Source of the DNA: Anaeramoeba flamelloides | Taxonomy: Eukaryota > Metamonada > Anaeramoebidae | NCBI GenBank assembly: GCA_027625915.1 | Contig: JANTQA010000023.1 | Coordinates: 19,840,001-19,904,000, forward strand | DNA: 64,000 nt | Direction of reading: 5' to 3' | In this document: positions 37,773 through 49,402 of the stretch, piece by piece | Position numbering within the stretch: the first letter of the stretch is position 1 | Layout: each line of letters begins with the position of its first letter | Notes under the pieces: generated by a model | Seen by the model: the letters and a program-made list of their open reading frames with translations, nothing else | Told to the model about the DNA's origin: nothing | Database searches by the model: none | Made by a program: the position numbers and the translations under genes

Positions 37773-38119
37773 GTGATGTAAAAATTTGAAAAAAATATAA
37801 AAATAAAACCACCATTCAAAGTAAATTTTCGATTTTGTTGAATAAACTACTTTCCCAATAACTTCATATTAGTCTTATAAAAACTTGGGGTTTATTGTTT
37901 TTGAAACTCAAGTTTGTTTTTATTATTTTCATTAAGACAAAAAGTAAAAGGTGTATCAAAAGCTATTGAAAAAAGTTAATTAATTGGAAAAATTTATGTT
38001 TAACTTGCATTTTCAAAAGAGAAAAGACAAATTGTATTTAGTATCTGAATTAAAAACTATTTTTATGGTTCTCGTAGTTTACCATAGATTGTTTTGCCAT
38101 CCTGATGTGTGGTTAAACA

Positions 38120-38760
38120 ACTATAAAAGGGTATTGTGAAATTACCCTTCATTTGATTGACAAAATTCCCATAACAAAAAAAAAATTCACATGAATTATT
38201 CCAAAGATCTCATTGAGAAACTCAAACAAAAAAAAAATTGCATCAGATAACATTGTTAAAAAATTCAATCACAAAAAAAAAAGTGTAAAAGCATTCTCAA
38301 CTTCCAAAAAAGCAAATTTCAAAAAAACATTAATTGTTTGTTGATTTTATATTTCCAAATAAGGTTTAAATTTCTTCAATTTAAAACAAATTGTATTCTA
38401 CAAGAACTAAATCAATTTAATCGAATTTATTGTTATTTTGTGGTTAGATTGTCGCCCTCTAAATTTGATAGAGTAAGGATTTATAAAATTCCACAGATAA
38501 AAATAACTCATTTGAGAAATGAAAAAAAAAGAAAAAAAAATCAAATAGATCTCAAAAAGTTCGAAAGAGAGACACTTCAAAACAGAAGCAGTTGTTTAGA
38601 AATTTTATTCCTCACAACCAATTTAATTGGAAATTGGGTGTTACTCTTTTGTAAAGTTTTTTCTAACCATGTCCTCTTTTATGATTTTTGATTTTTGGAG
38701 GTTGATTGTATATCATTAGTTTTGGTTTGTTTTTAATTGGTTTTAGGTACTCATAAAAAT
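38120..38760 (-). repeat. Dispersed repeat family A, copy 5
   Basis: In reverse complement it carries 'cctccaaaaatcaaaaatcata', AAATGAGTTATTTTTATCTG and the AAATTGAAGAAATTTAAAC block in the same order as the other copies. The open frame across 38338-38691 runs through this repeat and is not conserved in it. Confidence 0.6.
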
Positions 38761-39211
38761 TATATTTGTGTTTAAAAAAATTATTTTACACCTTAATGAC
38801 TTGACCTTTAAGTGAAATTATTTATTTATCTTCTGAAAATCAATACTTATAACTGTGGAATTATTCTCCTATTAGAATAATAAAGGGAAAAAATTTTCTC
38901 TTCATTTTTTACTATTGAGAAAAGGATCATAATTAATCTATAAGATTAACAAATAAACTATCTTTCAAAATCATTGGCCCATTAAAAATCAAATTTTAAA
39001 GAAAAATATTTTTAATAATTGAAGTTATCTATAATAATATAAAAATTTCGATTTTAATATTCAATACTATACTCAAGAGATATTTATTTTTTGTCTCAAA
39101 ATAAAAGAAAAAAAAAGAAAAAAAACAGTTAATAAAATTGGGACATTTATTTTGAAAGAAGCATTACATAAAAAATAGAAAATTTTTAAAATTAAAAAAC
39201 CCATTCATCGA

Positions 39212-39313
39212 TTATCCCTCCTTTTGAATAACTAAATCAAATCTCTTTTTCAGATTTGAAACCAATTTTTTCATTAATTCATCTGTTACTTCTTTCCAAT
39301 TTTTCATTTTCAT
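39212..39313 (-). pseudogene. Tc1/mariner transposase C-terminal remnant
   Basis: The minus strand reads MKMKNWKEVTDELMKKLVSN followed by LKKRFDLVIQKEG and a stop. This fits the C-terminal end of Tc1-type DDE transposases, where a conserved W is followed by K/RLV.S..KR...VI...G. The catalytic DDE region was not found in the flanks, so only this end survives. It lies about 0.7 kb from the TA-flanked palindromic MITE at 39985, whose CAGT terminus is of Tc1/mariner type, but a direct relationship is not shown. Confidence 0.55.
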
Positions 39314-39984
39314 TTTACATTTTAAAAAAACACCGTTGAAAAAATAAAAAAGAGAAAAAAAGATTTATTTGCAAACTTTTCATTGTGAGAGGAAAAACTT
39401 CAAAACGATACAAAAGCAATTCAAAATTCAAATATAAGATGGACCATTTATTATGAAATTTAGTTTAGTACTATTGTACAAATTGAATTTTTAATGGTAT
39501 TTGAACTATTGGCCACTAATAAAATACAAATCCAATTTAAACATATATCAATTTCGAGATCCCCAATGTTAATGTTAAAAACTTAAGAGATTAGTAAAAT
39601 AATAAATTATTATTTCTCCAAAAGTAATAAAGTACATCTTTTCACAAGAAAAAATTAAACCACATCACCAATTTATTTTCATTCACACTTGAGAGATAGT
39701 TTATCATTTTTAAATGGTTTAAATTTCTCTCAATTAATTTCCAATATATGATCTAATCTTTTCTTTTGTTATATTTCATTTTGTAAAAGAAAAAGAAAAA
39801 TTTGAACAAAATTTATTATTTTATGAGATCCAACTTCATATAAATTTCTGAGAGATATTTATTGATAAAAAACATTTTAAACTCTAATTTTATCTTATTT
39901 TTAAAAAAATACAAGAAATATCTCAAATATCGAATCCTTATAGATCAGAAAAAATTGATATTGTCTTTTATTTTCAATATTCTA

Positions 39985-40184
39985 CAGTCAGTTTCACTTT
40001 TAAGGCGCAAACTTTCAACGAAATTTAAGGTACAAAAAAAAATCTCAAATTAAGGCACAAAATTTGAAAATTTATTTTTTACAATTTATTTTTACTAGTA
40101 TTTGAATTTTGTGCCTTAATTTGAGATTTTTTTTTGTACCTTAAATTTCGTTGAAAGTTTGCGCCTTAAAAGTTAAACTGACTG
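39985..40184. mobile_element. 200-bp near-perfect palindromic MITE, Tc1/mariner type
   Basis: The ends are CAGTCAGTTT and AAACTGACTG, immediately flanked by TA on both sides (983-984 and 185-186 in the 39-40 kb numbering), a proper TA target duplication. The arms of about 85 nt (TTTTAAGGCGCAAACTTTCA, AATTTAAGGTACAAAAAAAA, CTCAAATTAAGGCACAAAAT) are almost perfectly complementary, so a transcript would fold into a long hairpin. A decayed copy lies at 41308-41499. Confidence 0.88.
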
Positions 40185-41307
40185 TATTAATTATTTCTTG
40201 AAATTTAAAATATTATTTAATATTACTTTTATAAATATTTAGAGTATAAAAATAACTATTAATATTTTAATAAATTGATTTTTTTGATAATATACCTATA
40301 ATAAAATAGTGTTGATTATTTGAAATATTTTTTTTTGTTTTTAAATAGTTAAAAATTTGAGAAATAATAGTATAACCAGTTGATATTATCAGTTTTACAT
40401 TATCTCTAACTTGTGTAAACAATAATTAAGGGGTTTTTATTGATTATTGGTTAAATATTGGTTTTATAAAGTATATCTTTAGGGTTTTAGTTAATTTTTA
40501 TACATTTTAATATGGTATTTAAGATAAAATTTTATCTTTAATTAATTGTTACTTTTTCCCATTTTTTTTTGTAGAATATCAAAAAGGAAGCAATTGAACT
40601 GATCTTTGAATAAAAACATAATTATTTTTATAAGTTTAAAATAAAAATTGTATTTTTTTTTTGAAATCAAGTTGATTGTTTCGAATAAGTTATATTAGAA
40701 CTTAGTCGTTTTATATTTCAAGTATATTTTTTACTCTTCCTACTTAGACAATACGAATTCTTTCATCTTCCAAGAAATAATTTTTTTTTTGAAATAATTA
40801 GAAAAATTTGTTGAATTTTAAATTAATCTAAATTGAGAAACTGGAAAAAAAATTGAAAAATAAGAAATAATTTCTGGAAATAGCATTAAAAGTAAGTTTG
40901 GTCTTGTAGTAGTCATATTTTTATTCAATTTTGAATTTCAGGATGTTGTGATTTTTTTTTTTGGATTTTCATTTGATATTTATTTTATTTTTTTTTCTGT
41001 TTACTTCCCTCTGAGGAATTAATAAATTAATAAACATTAAAATAATATCCATTAATCATTTTAATAACAAATATATTTATAATCAGTAAAAAATAAGATC
41101 TTAAGAAAATAAATTTTTAGTAGTATTTTTAGAGATTACTTTTAGCTTACCTATTTTGTTTGTGATCGGTTTTTATTTTAATTTAGATTTAAGATTATTT
41201 TACAAATAAAAAAAATAAGTGTAAAAAATAAAATGGGAAAGTTCTACTTTCAAAATAAAAGAATAAATTTATAAAATATCTAAAAAGATGTTCATATATT
41301 TTACATT
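40185..41307. other. Intergenic AT-rich DNA
   Basis: No gene, RNA or terminal-repeat structure recognised between the two palindromic MITE copies. Confidence 0.4.
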
Positions 41308-41499
41308 CAGTCCCACTTTTAAGGTGCAAACTTTCAACGAAATTCAAGGTACCATAAAAAGATCTCAAATTAAAGCACTTTTTTTGTAATTTTTTTAGAC
41401 AGATTATTTTACTAGAATTTGAATGTTAAACCTTAATTTGATATTCATTTGTAGATAAAGTTTTATTTAAAGTTTGTGATATAAAAATGGAATTGGATG
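41308..41499. mobile_element. Decayed copy of the palindromic MITE
   Basis: The left arm CAGTCCCACTTTTAAGGTGC then AAACTTTCAACGAAATTCAA matches 39985 closely. The right arm is much more degraded, so the hairpin is largely lost. Confidence 0.7.
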
Positions 41500-41649
41500 T
41501 AGGATAAAAATACATTACCAATAAAATCTTTCAATTGATACTAATTTTTTTTCAATTTAGAAATTGGATGAAAGATATCTATGATTTTTAATGTGGGTGT
41601 CCATATTATATAGAAAATCAAAATTTTTGAGCTAAAGTATTAATATAAA

Positions 41650-42095
41650 AAGATAAAAAATAATAAGAATAACATCTTTGATATTATTCAAAATAAATAT
41701 TTATTATTTCTTTTTTCATTAGTTTACGAAAAAGAAAATTATGATTCTTTATTAAAATTTCGAAACTAAAATTTAGAAATTAAGTAAGTCCCGTGGAGTC
41801 CCATAGGGTGTCTTAAACTGCCTAAATCTTTCAGAATTTAAAAGAATGGATGAAAAAATTTTGATTTTATTCAATTCTTTCAGGTTCTGGAAAAGCTAAA
41901 TGTGTTTTTTTTTTAATTTTTTAAATAAAAAGAAAATATCTTAAATTTTATTTTTATTTCAAGAATTAAAAAAAAAACCTAAAGACATTTTTCAGACTTC
42001 AAAAGAATCGAACAAAATCTGTGATTGTACTCTATTCTTTTAAATTCTAGAAAATCTAACAGCAGCAATATAGAAATAATTTCTGACATTCAAAA
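41650..42095 (+). repeat. Hairpin-chain repeat upstream of the voltage-sensor gene
   Basis: The leader 41650-41790 (AACATCTTTGA, AAAATTATGATTCTTTATTA) matches 44480-44620 in direct orientation. It is followed by a decayed head (GTCCCGTGGAGTCCCATAGG), two hairpin modules and a tail CTAACAGCAGCAATATAGAA, analogous to the tails at 45130 and 30235. Confidence 0.65.
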
Positions 42096-42795
42096 TTAAT
42101 TCAAAAAAAGACAAATCTTCAAAAATCTATTTTCTAAATTTATTTTTTGATTAATTTCACAAATTCATACAACTATATTTCCCAATTCAAAGAACAATTC
42201 AATGAAATCATGACTAAATCTAAAAAAACATTCAAAAAAAAAAGAAATATTTAAATATTTAACTCTAATACGAATATACAACACTAACAATTAATGATGA
42301 TATTTGTGTTTCAATTTCTATTTTCAATCTAAATAAAATTTTTTATAACAATATTCAGATAAATATATAATTTTCAAAAAAGAGGAAAATAAATTTATCG
42401 CCTTTTGAATGATTTCAAACTTTTTTTCAACTAAAAAAACAAATTATGATCAAACTTTTAACAAACATTTGGTAAAAAATTATTAGTCAAAATATTAAAA
42501 CCAACAAAAGGTAAAAACGTTAAAACAGGAAAATAGAACAATTACCTTGACTTCGTTTTTCAGACTTTTTTAAGTAAATGATTTTTCTTGCTCTACAAAA
42601 AATCAGAAGACTTTTATAAAATCATAAGATCTTACAACATTTCAAACACTTTCGATACCAATTCAAAACACTTTCAAACACTTTTAAAGGGTTAAAATGA
42701 GGGTAAAAGTCATCCAATTTTTGATAGTATACCTAATAAAGTAATCATCATTTTTTTACCTTTACTTATCAAAATTTCTCCTGTTTGTTGGTCAA

Positions 42796-44286
42796 ATGAG
42801 TACCTCTGAAAAGTCTCTCTCAAATTCAGAGGAAACCGAAAAGCCAACTTTAGAAAACATGAGTAATGAAGATTTGGATGATAATAATTCAAATACCGAA
42901 ACAGACTTTGAAATGCAAGTTTTGCAAAACACAACAACAGAAACAAACCTTTTAAATTTAATTCGAAGAAGAGACATTGGAAGGTCGTGTTTTACTCGGT
43001 TTGCTGAACAAATGGATCAAGTTATGAAAAAACGATCTTGGTGGATTTTCTATTTCCTGATAATCATGTTGAATATTTTTTTGATTGTTTGGGTATGTTG
43101 TTTTCTTTCGAATTGAAATTTTCCATTTTTGAAAAAAGCTTTCTATTGTCATATTTTTGATTGAACTATCTCAAAATCTCGATGTTACTTTTTTTTATAT
43201 CCTAATTTTTAATTGTTGAAAACTTAGTTATTCATTAAGCCGAAAGAGTAAGAATTTCGCTTGTTTGCTGTTTGTAATTTTTTTTCTCATCACCAAGATT
43301 GTTGCTATTAAATTGTGATTTTCTTTTATATCTTTTGAATAATTCTTTAATTTCCTCACCAAACAAGAACTGCAACTGCCCTCTTTATTTCCTGTGATCT
43401 TTTTGTTAATGGCTTTTTATTATTTGAGGTCACAATTCGTTGGAAAGTACAAAAAAAAGCATATCTGAAAAAATGTAGCAATATTGTTGATCTTTGTGGC
43501 CTCTTTTTATGCCTAACAGCACTCTGTCTTTTTACGTTAAAGGAAACAGTATTCCGTGAACTTGAAGAGGTAACTTCAATTATCCTTCGGATTGTTCGTG
43601 ATTGTTCTCAAATTCTACGGATCATTTTACTCATCAAAAAGTAAGGTTTTTTTTCTTTTCGATCTCTTTCGAATATTTCTCTGTTTAGTTTCAATGTTTT
43701 TCACGCTGTTCGTTTTGAGTTCACGAACAAAAATATTTTCCTTCACAATTTGAAAAATTGGCTCCCTATTCTATTTTTGCTTCTTTTTCAAACAATAAGA
43801 AGGATTCAAAACAAACCAAATAATTGAAAAAACAAATTTTTTTGTTTTCTGTACCTAATTAAATTACAATCGTTTCATTCCTAGAGCGATCTTTGCATTT
43901 TAGAAAAAATTACTTTTCTCACATTTTTAAACAAAATATCATCTCTGATCAACTATATAACTCTCTGGCAAACCTGTTAGTTAAATCAAAACAATTATAA
44001 AACATTAGAAATACAAATAAAATATTAATAAATAAATTTCAAGTTTCTTTTTCTTGAAATCAAATTGGTTTTTTCAAAAAATGAACATAAATAAAACAAT
44101 CTTTGTGAGAATACTCATTATATTTGTCGCACAACCAATACAATAAAAAATTTCTTTTTCAGAATTACCAACAATAATAACAGTGTCTTCTTGGATTATT
44201 GCGAGTTAAGATCATCTGGCCTATTAACATCATTTCCCCGTTCACATAACTTAAATCTTTTGCTGGTTAAAATACAAAAAAATTAA
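42796..44286 (+). CDS. Voltage-sensor-domain membrane protein (237 aa)
   Basis: Four exons with consistent phases: 42796-43092, a 20-nt micro-exon 43228-43247, 43368-43640 and 44163-44286. Residues 1-75 are acidic and Ser/Thr/Asn-rich, presumably cytosolic. S1 is at about 81-103 (SWWIFYFLIIMLNIFLIVW). S2 is at about 110-130 with E126 in LLFEVTIRW. S3 is at about 144-163 with N144 and D147 in SNIVDL. S4 is at about 175-195 with R180, R183 and R190 (ILRIVRDCSQILRIILLIKK). No pore or phosphatase domain follows, so the layout is that of a stand-alone voltage sensor like Hv1 or TMEM266. It differs from Hv1: there is no Asp in S1 (an Asn sits mid-helix), the third S4 position is Ser, and the RxWRxxRxxN signature is absent. 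Proton conduction is therefore doubtful. The tail of about 40 aa is short and lacks an obvious coiled coil. Confidence 0.75.
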
Positions 44287-44479
44287 CATTTGAAATTGTT
44301 TTCTGAGCTATTGATTGATCCAAAAATCATCTTTGTATCTCGTAATTAACATTTTTAGAGAAATATTACAAAGTACACCACCTCCAAGTAAAATGCTTAT
44401 TTTGTTCTATGTGACTGCCCATCCGATACAAAAAATCGAAAAATTTTGAATGAATTCTTTAATCCAAATAAACAAAAAG

Positions 44480-45170
44480 AATAAACAACAAAAGAACAAC
44501 ATCTTTGAAGTTATCTAAAATAAAGAATCATTATTTATTTTGTTTTTGGTTAATGATAAAGAAAATTATGATTCTTTATTAAAATTTCTAAATAAAAATT
44601 TAGAAATTAAGGAAGTAACGTAGAGTGCCATAAAAAAAAACCTAACAAAAAGTGCCGTAGAGTGCCGTAGAGTATCGTCAAGTGCCTAGTTTTTTTTTAA
44701 TTTTTGAAATGAAAAGAAAATTTATTCAATTTTCTTTTTATTTCAAAAAGTAAAAAAAACCTACGGCGGTTTTCTTGAGGTTTTCTGTTTTATTTGTTAA
44801 ATCTATCGATTTTCGTTAGGTTTTTTTACTTTAGAAATAAACCGAAAATTTATTAAAATTTTCGGTTTATTTCTAAAGTAAAAAAAACCTAGAACACTTC
44901 ACAAATAAAATAGATTTTCTAAAGAAAACCTAGAACACTTCACAAATAAACAGAAAAACCAAGAAAACCTAAAGGCGCTTTTCCAAAATTCAAAAGAATT
45001 GAGAAAAATCAATGATTTTACTCAATTCCTTTAAATTCTGGAAAAGCTAACGCGTTTTTTTTTAATTTTTGAAATGAAAAGATAATTAATGAAATTTTCT
45101 TTACATTTCAAAAAGTAAAAAAAACCTAACGGCTGTAAGAGGAAATTAATTTCCACTCTTCAAAAATAAA
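44480..45170 (+). repeat. Hairpin-chain repeat downstream of the voltage-sensor gene
   Basis: Leader 44480-44620, then the head with tandem GTGCCGTAGA GTGCCGTAGA GTATCGTCAA GTGCCTAG (about 44650-44690). Chained hairpins follow: about 44695-44760, a 58-nt palindrome at 44825-44882 identical to 29995-30052, about 44990-45050 (TTCAAAAGAATTGAG pairing), and about 45058-45122. Linkers read CCTACGGC, CCTAAAGGCGC, CTAACGCG and CCTAACGGC. The tail is GTAAGAGGAAATTAATTTCC then ACTCTTCAAAA. Confidence 0.8.
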
Positions 45171-45935
45171 AAAAAATAAAATGCTTATTTTTAAAAAGAT
45201 AAGCATTTACACCTTAGTCTGCCCTATCAACAAATCCCATATCTGTGGTTGTATAATAAACAGTATTAAAATTGTTTAATTTTATTTTTTAAAAATTTGC
45301 AATCTTTCTTTTATAAATTTCAGTTTGGTTTGTTTCCTTTGATGTATAAAATTTTTGGATCGTCACTATAATTTATTTTAAAAAAAGAGGTCTAAATATT
45401 TTACCAACTATCAATCAAATAAAATAGGTTCCTTTATTAAGTTTTAAATCAGAACTTTATAGATCGGGTACATCTATGATATGTTGGTTTTTAACAATAA
45501 GAATTGGTTTTCAAAATTTTGTTTTTTTTTTTTCTTTTTTATCTTTTTTTTTATTTTTTCTATTTTTTTTTATTGAAAGTTTCCCAAATCTTATTTTCGC
45601 AAAATCCCAGTTCAAGATGCCTACTAGACATCAAAATCCCATTGCAAGATACCAACTCTGTCGATTATATGGAAAGTTCAATTCGGTTCACCTCAGTTGG
45701 TTTCAAATCAAATCAGTTGGCTCCAGTTTTCTTCATGTACTTTAAGTCCGGTTAAATTTATAAAAGATCTCATCAGATCTAGTTTAGTTAGGTTAGTCAT
45801 GACCAAGTTTACCAATTTTTATAATGATTTTAAATTCCTGTTACCCCCTCAAACAATTAAAGAAAACAAAATGGGGGGGGGGCAAACAACTTAAGTAACC
45901 TAAGGAAACTAAGGAGCCCAAACAACTTTAAAAGG
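45171..45935. other. Intergenic stretch without a supported gene
   Basis: An open frame exists at 45476-45745, but its first half is a poly-T tract and no family is recognised. A run of nine G residues is present near 45873. Confidence 0.4.
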
Positions 45936-47360
45936 AGTAAAAATAAAATTTTCTAAAATCTTCTAAATCTAAAAATCTTCTAAAAAATTTTATTGAAGAA
46001 AACAAGAGGTAAATGCTTTTAGAAGATGTTTTGGGATTTAAAAACTTTATATTGGAAAAATTAAAGAATTTATGATTGGATCTGAAAAAATTATTGTTTA
46101 TTTTTCGTTTGTAAAATTATTTTTCAACATTTGCTGTTATCAGGATGGATTTGGTATAAATTTGAAATTCTAGAAACAAAAGACATACTCATATACCAAA
46201 GAGAATATTTTTAAGTTAAAGCCTGTTAAAAATGACGAAAAAAACTACGTACAAATGATTTTTAAATTGGAAAAATTTTTCACTTCATTTTCAATTTCCT
46301 TATTCATATGGGAAAAATTACAACCTACTTCTGAAAACTCTATTTATAAAAAGATAACTGGAAAAGGAAGTCAAAATTTTTCACATTTATAATTCAAATA
46401 CCAGTAAAAGATTTTCATAAATTATACAATGGGTAGAACTAAAACAAGTTTTTATCTTTAATGTAGACAAAATTTTAACCTCCTGAAAAAATGATGATGA
46501 ACTGTCGAAAAAAAAGAAACATATGAAATGGATGAAAAAAAATACATATGAGCAAGAAACAGGGTTATTTACATTAACTTTAAAAGCGATTTATGTAGAT
46601 CATTGAAAGATCAATTAATTTTGTAACAAAAAAAAACAATAAATTTCACAAAATTGGTAATTATGATGAAATTTTGGAAACAAAAGTATTCAATAAATTT
46701 GTAACCATTTACATTAATTCTAACCCTAATCTCAAAAGACAATTCAAAACTAAACCAAGTTTATATGTATGTTTCTTGCTGTTTTCCAATACCCAAATCA
46801 GAAAAAAATATTATTTACGAAATCTAGTAATCCGTTAAATTTTGACAACACATGTTATTTACAACACACTAATGTTATTGTGAATTGCAAACCAAAAGGA
46901 AGGAATTTTTGCTCAAACTTGTTAAAAAAATAAAAGCAACTCGTAAATAGAAGAATTTAAATAATTCATCGAAAAACACAATTCTCAAAGGGAATCCTCA
47001 ATCAAGTGAATTTCCGGTTTAACTAATTTAAATTTGACTTTGATCTTTTAAAATTTTTTGAATAAAGATGTATGAAGTTATTTTGCTCTTTATTTTTTCA
47101 AGAACTATCATTAATCACTATTTCAAAACAATTTTATCAGTTTAAAGTTGCAAAATTTCAAAATATTCTTGAGATTTTTGAGAGAATTCTTGACTAAGTT
47201 TAAATTAAATCACAAATTCTTCATTTTTTAAAAATAAAAGTTTTTAAAGACCAAAACATCTTCTAAAAACATTTACCTCTTGTTTTCTTCAATAAAATTT
47301 TTTAGAAGATTTTTAGATTTAGAATATTTTAGAAAAAAAATCATGTTCTCTTTAAAAGAG
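45936..47360. mobile_element. 1.4-kb element with inverted arms of about 125 bp
   Basis: The left arm 45936-46060 (TTGAAGAAAACAAGAGGTAA, TTTTAGAAGATGTTTTGG) is complementary to 47225-47355. Inside are a secondary inverted pair (GAGCAAGAAACAGGG near 46550 and TTTCTTGCTGTTTTCC near 46770) and a stretch at 46260-46400 resembling the 22.8-kb MITE interior. No transposase frame. Confidence 0.7.
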
Positions 47361-47619
47361 GGAATTCGGAAAAACTAAAAGATATAAAATTTAAAAAGGT
47401 GGGTTTGTAGAATTTTATACAATTTATACAAATAATTTCATTAAACTTAAAAACAAAAAAAAAAAAAAAAAAAAGTCAATAAGAATTACACTTTCTCAGC
47501 TATTTAAGCACATGGAGAATTACATTGGAATAGCTATCATATATATAAATTCACTTTCAAAAAATGGAAATAATTCAAATTATAATTATAATGCAAAAAA
47601 AAAAATAGAGGTTTTGTTT

Positions 47620-47970
47620 TATTGATGGAAGAAGTGTAAATTACACTCTAAATGTCCTTTTACTTAAATTTCCTCAAAGGTAATTTAAGCGTAAAATCAT
47701 TGATTTCACGATTGTTCAAGGTGAAAGACACCCAATTTTTTTTATGTTTAAAAAGCAAAAGCAAGAAAATTGACAAGAAAAAATGAAATTTGAAAAAGAA
47801 ATTTGAAAAAGAAATTTAAAAAGGTTTTATAAGAAGCAATTGTTAAAAAATCCAAAAAAAAAAACCAATGCTATCTTTAATTACCGACACCCCAAAATCA
47901 CAACCAAGATACTTTTGGCTGATTAAATAATTTGATAATTGATCATGAATGTTCACTTGGGGATCTAAAA
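47620..47970 (+). repeat. Dispersed repeat H, copy 1 (about 350 bp)
   Basis: Contains AGTGTAAATTACACTCTAAA, TCATTGATTTCACGATTGTT, GAAGCAATTGTTAAAAAATC and GATCATGAATGTTCACTTGG. The reverse complement of the whole stretch recurs at 60855-61205, and a part at 62600-62680. Confidence 0.65.
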
Positions 47971-47972
47971 AT

Positions 47973-49240
47973 AGGGGTTTTGATGATAATATGCTTAATT
48001 CACGATAAAGTTACAAAAATCGCTATAATTTCTATCAAATCGCAGTATTTTTTAAAATCGCAATAATTCAATGATAATCGGGATATTGTATAAAATCGCG
48101 ATAATTATTATAAAATCGTGATAAATGCCAAAATATCGTAATTAAAAAGTAATCGCGATATAATAGTTGATGGGTTTTTGGGCTAATTCAGCAATATTTT
48201 TAAAAAGAAATTTTTTTTGATCAAAAAACAGTTTATGTGAAATAAAAGTTATTCTTTGAAAAAACAACAAAAAAGATACTTGATCCAATAAAGGATCAGA
48301 TCAAAGAGTTATATTGTGTTTTTGTTTGGTTTGGTTGTTAAACCTATCTATCCTTTTAGATCAACAACAATAAAACTAAAAAGAGAAATAAATAATTTTT
48401 TCAGTCAATCATGGTGTTGTAAATTGGCTTGAATAATAATGAGCTTCTCAAAAAACCAACCCTTCACATGTTCTTTAAAGAACGAGTTCTTGGGTGAAAA
48501 CATTTTCAAAATTCTCCGAAAGCTTAAATAGAGTTGGATAACTTTTTGAAAAGCATTCACAACAACCTAGCCGTATGATCACCAAATATTTGGATTTTCT
48601 GAAGAATTGTTGTCTTCTTCTCCTTATTCTTCTTCGTTTGTGCATCATTGTATTGGGCAGAAAACACAACTAGAACTTTTAGGTTTTTTTGATTGATCGA
48701 TCACCAATAAGAAGGAAAATTATTCTTTATTCTTAATAATTATTTAAAATTGTGAAGGGAACAACCCATTTTTTTAAAAAAACACATCTATTTTATATTC
48801 AAGTAGATTGTTGAAATTGGTTATTATTTGTTGATCATAAAATTTGTTTGAAGATTTTATATTTTGTTAAAAAAAAAAATGAAAAGAAAAATTTTTTTTC
48901 GACTACAAACAAACTTATTGTGCTTATAAAAGTTTTCAGTCTTTCAAAACTTTCATACACTTGAGGACAATACACAACATTCACAAACACTTTCTAACGT
49001 TTTTAAAAGAGGGGGAAGTGTTGTAAAAGTCTCAAGGCTTTGTAAAAGCCAAGAGATTTTTTTTATGATTTCAAAAAAATAATTTTTCATTTTTTTACGA
49101 GAATTATTTTATCGCGGTAATGTTGAATATCGCGATTTTATGATTTTTCACAATAAAGTTGGACTAATCGCGATTTTTTTTAATACTATCTCGATTTTAT
49201 TGTTAATATCAGGATAATATATGTTATCATCAAAACCTCT
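47973..49240. mobile_element. 1268-bp TIR element with TCGCGAT subterminal repeats
   Basis: The ends are AGGGGTTTTGATGATAATAT and ATGTTATCATCAAAACCTCT, an inverted terminal repeat of about 17 nt, with AAT next to each end (possible 3-bp duplication). The outer 150-200 nt on both sides are packed with AATCGC, ATCGCGATAA, AATCGTGATAA and TATCGCGATT motifs, which stand out because CG is otherwise rare here. The interior has no intact frame. A further copy lies at the right edge of the window. Confidence 0.75.
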
Positions 49241-49402
49241 AATAATTCAATACAAATTTATTTATCTTAATTTATTTATTTATTTTAATTATTTTATTAT
49301 CCATTATATATTAATTCTATAATTCTCCATAATAATAACCATCTTTACTTTCATTTATACTCTTTAACTAAAAGTCAAAAAGATTCATACCAGCAATCAA
49401 AA

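Noticed and set aside
38338-38691. Open frame of 117 codons
   Set aside because: Runs through dispersed repeat family A on the opposite sense; not conserved in the four other copies.
44480-45170. CRISPR-like array
   Set aside because: The hairpin modules differ from one another, there are no unique spacers of equal length, and the host is eukaryotic.
45476-45745. Two overlapping plus-strand frames of 83-89 codons
   Set aside because: Half the length is a poly-T tract translated as phenylalanine, and no family features were seen.
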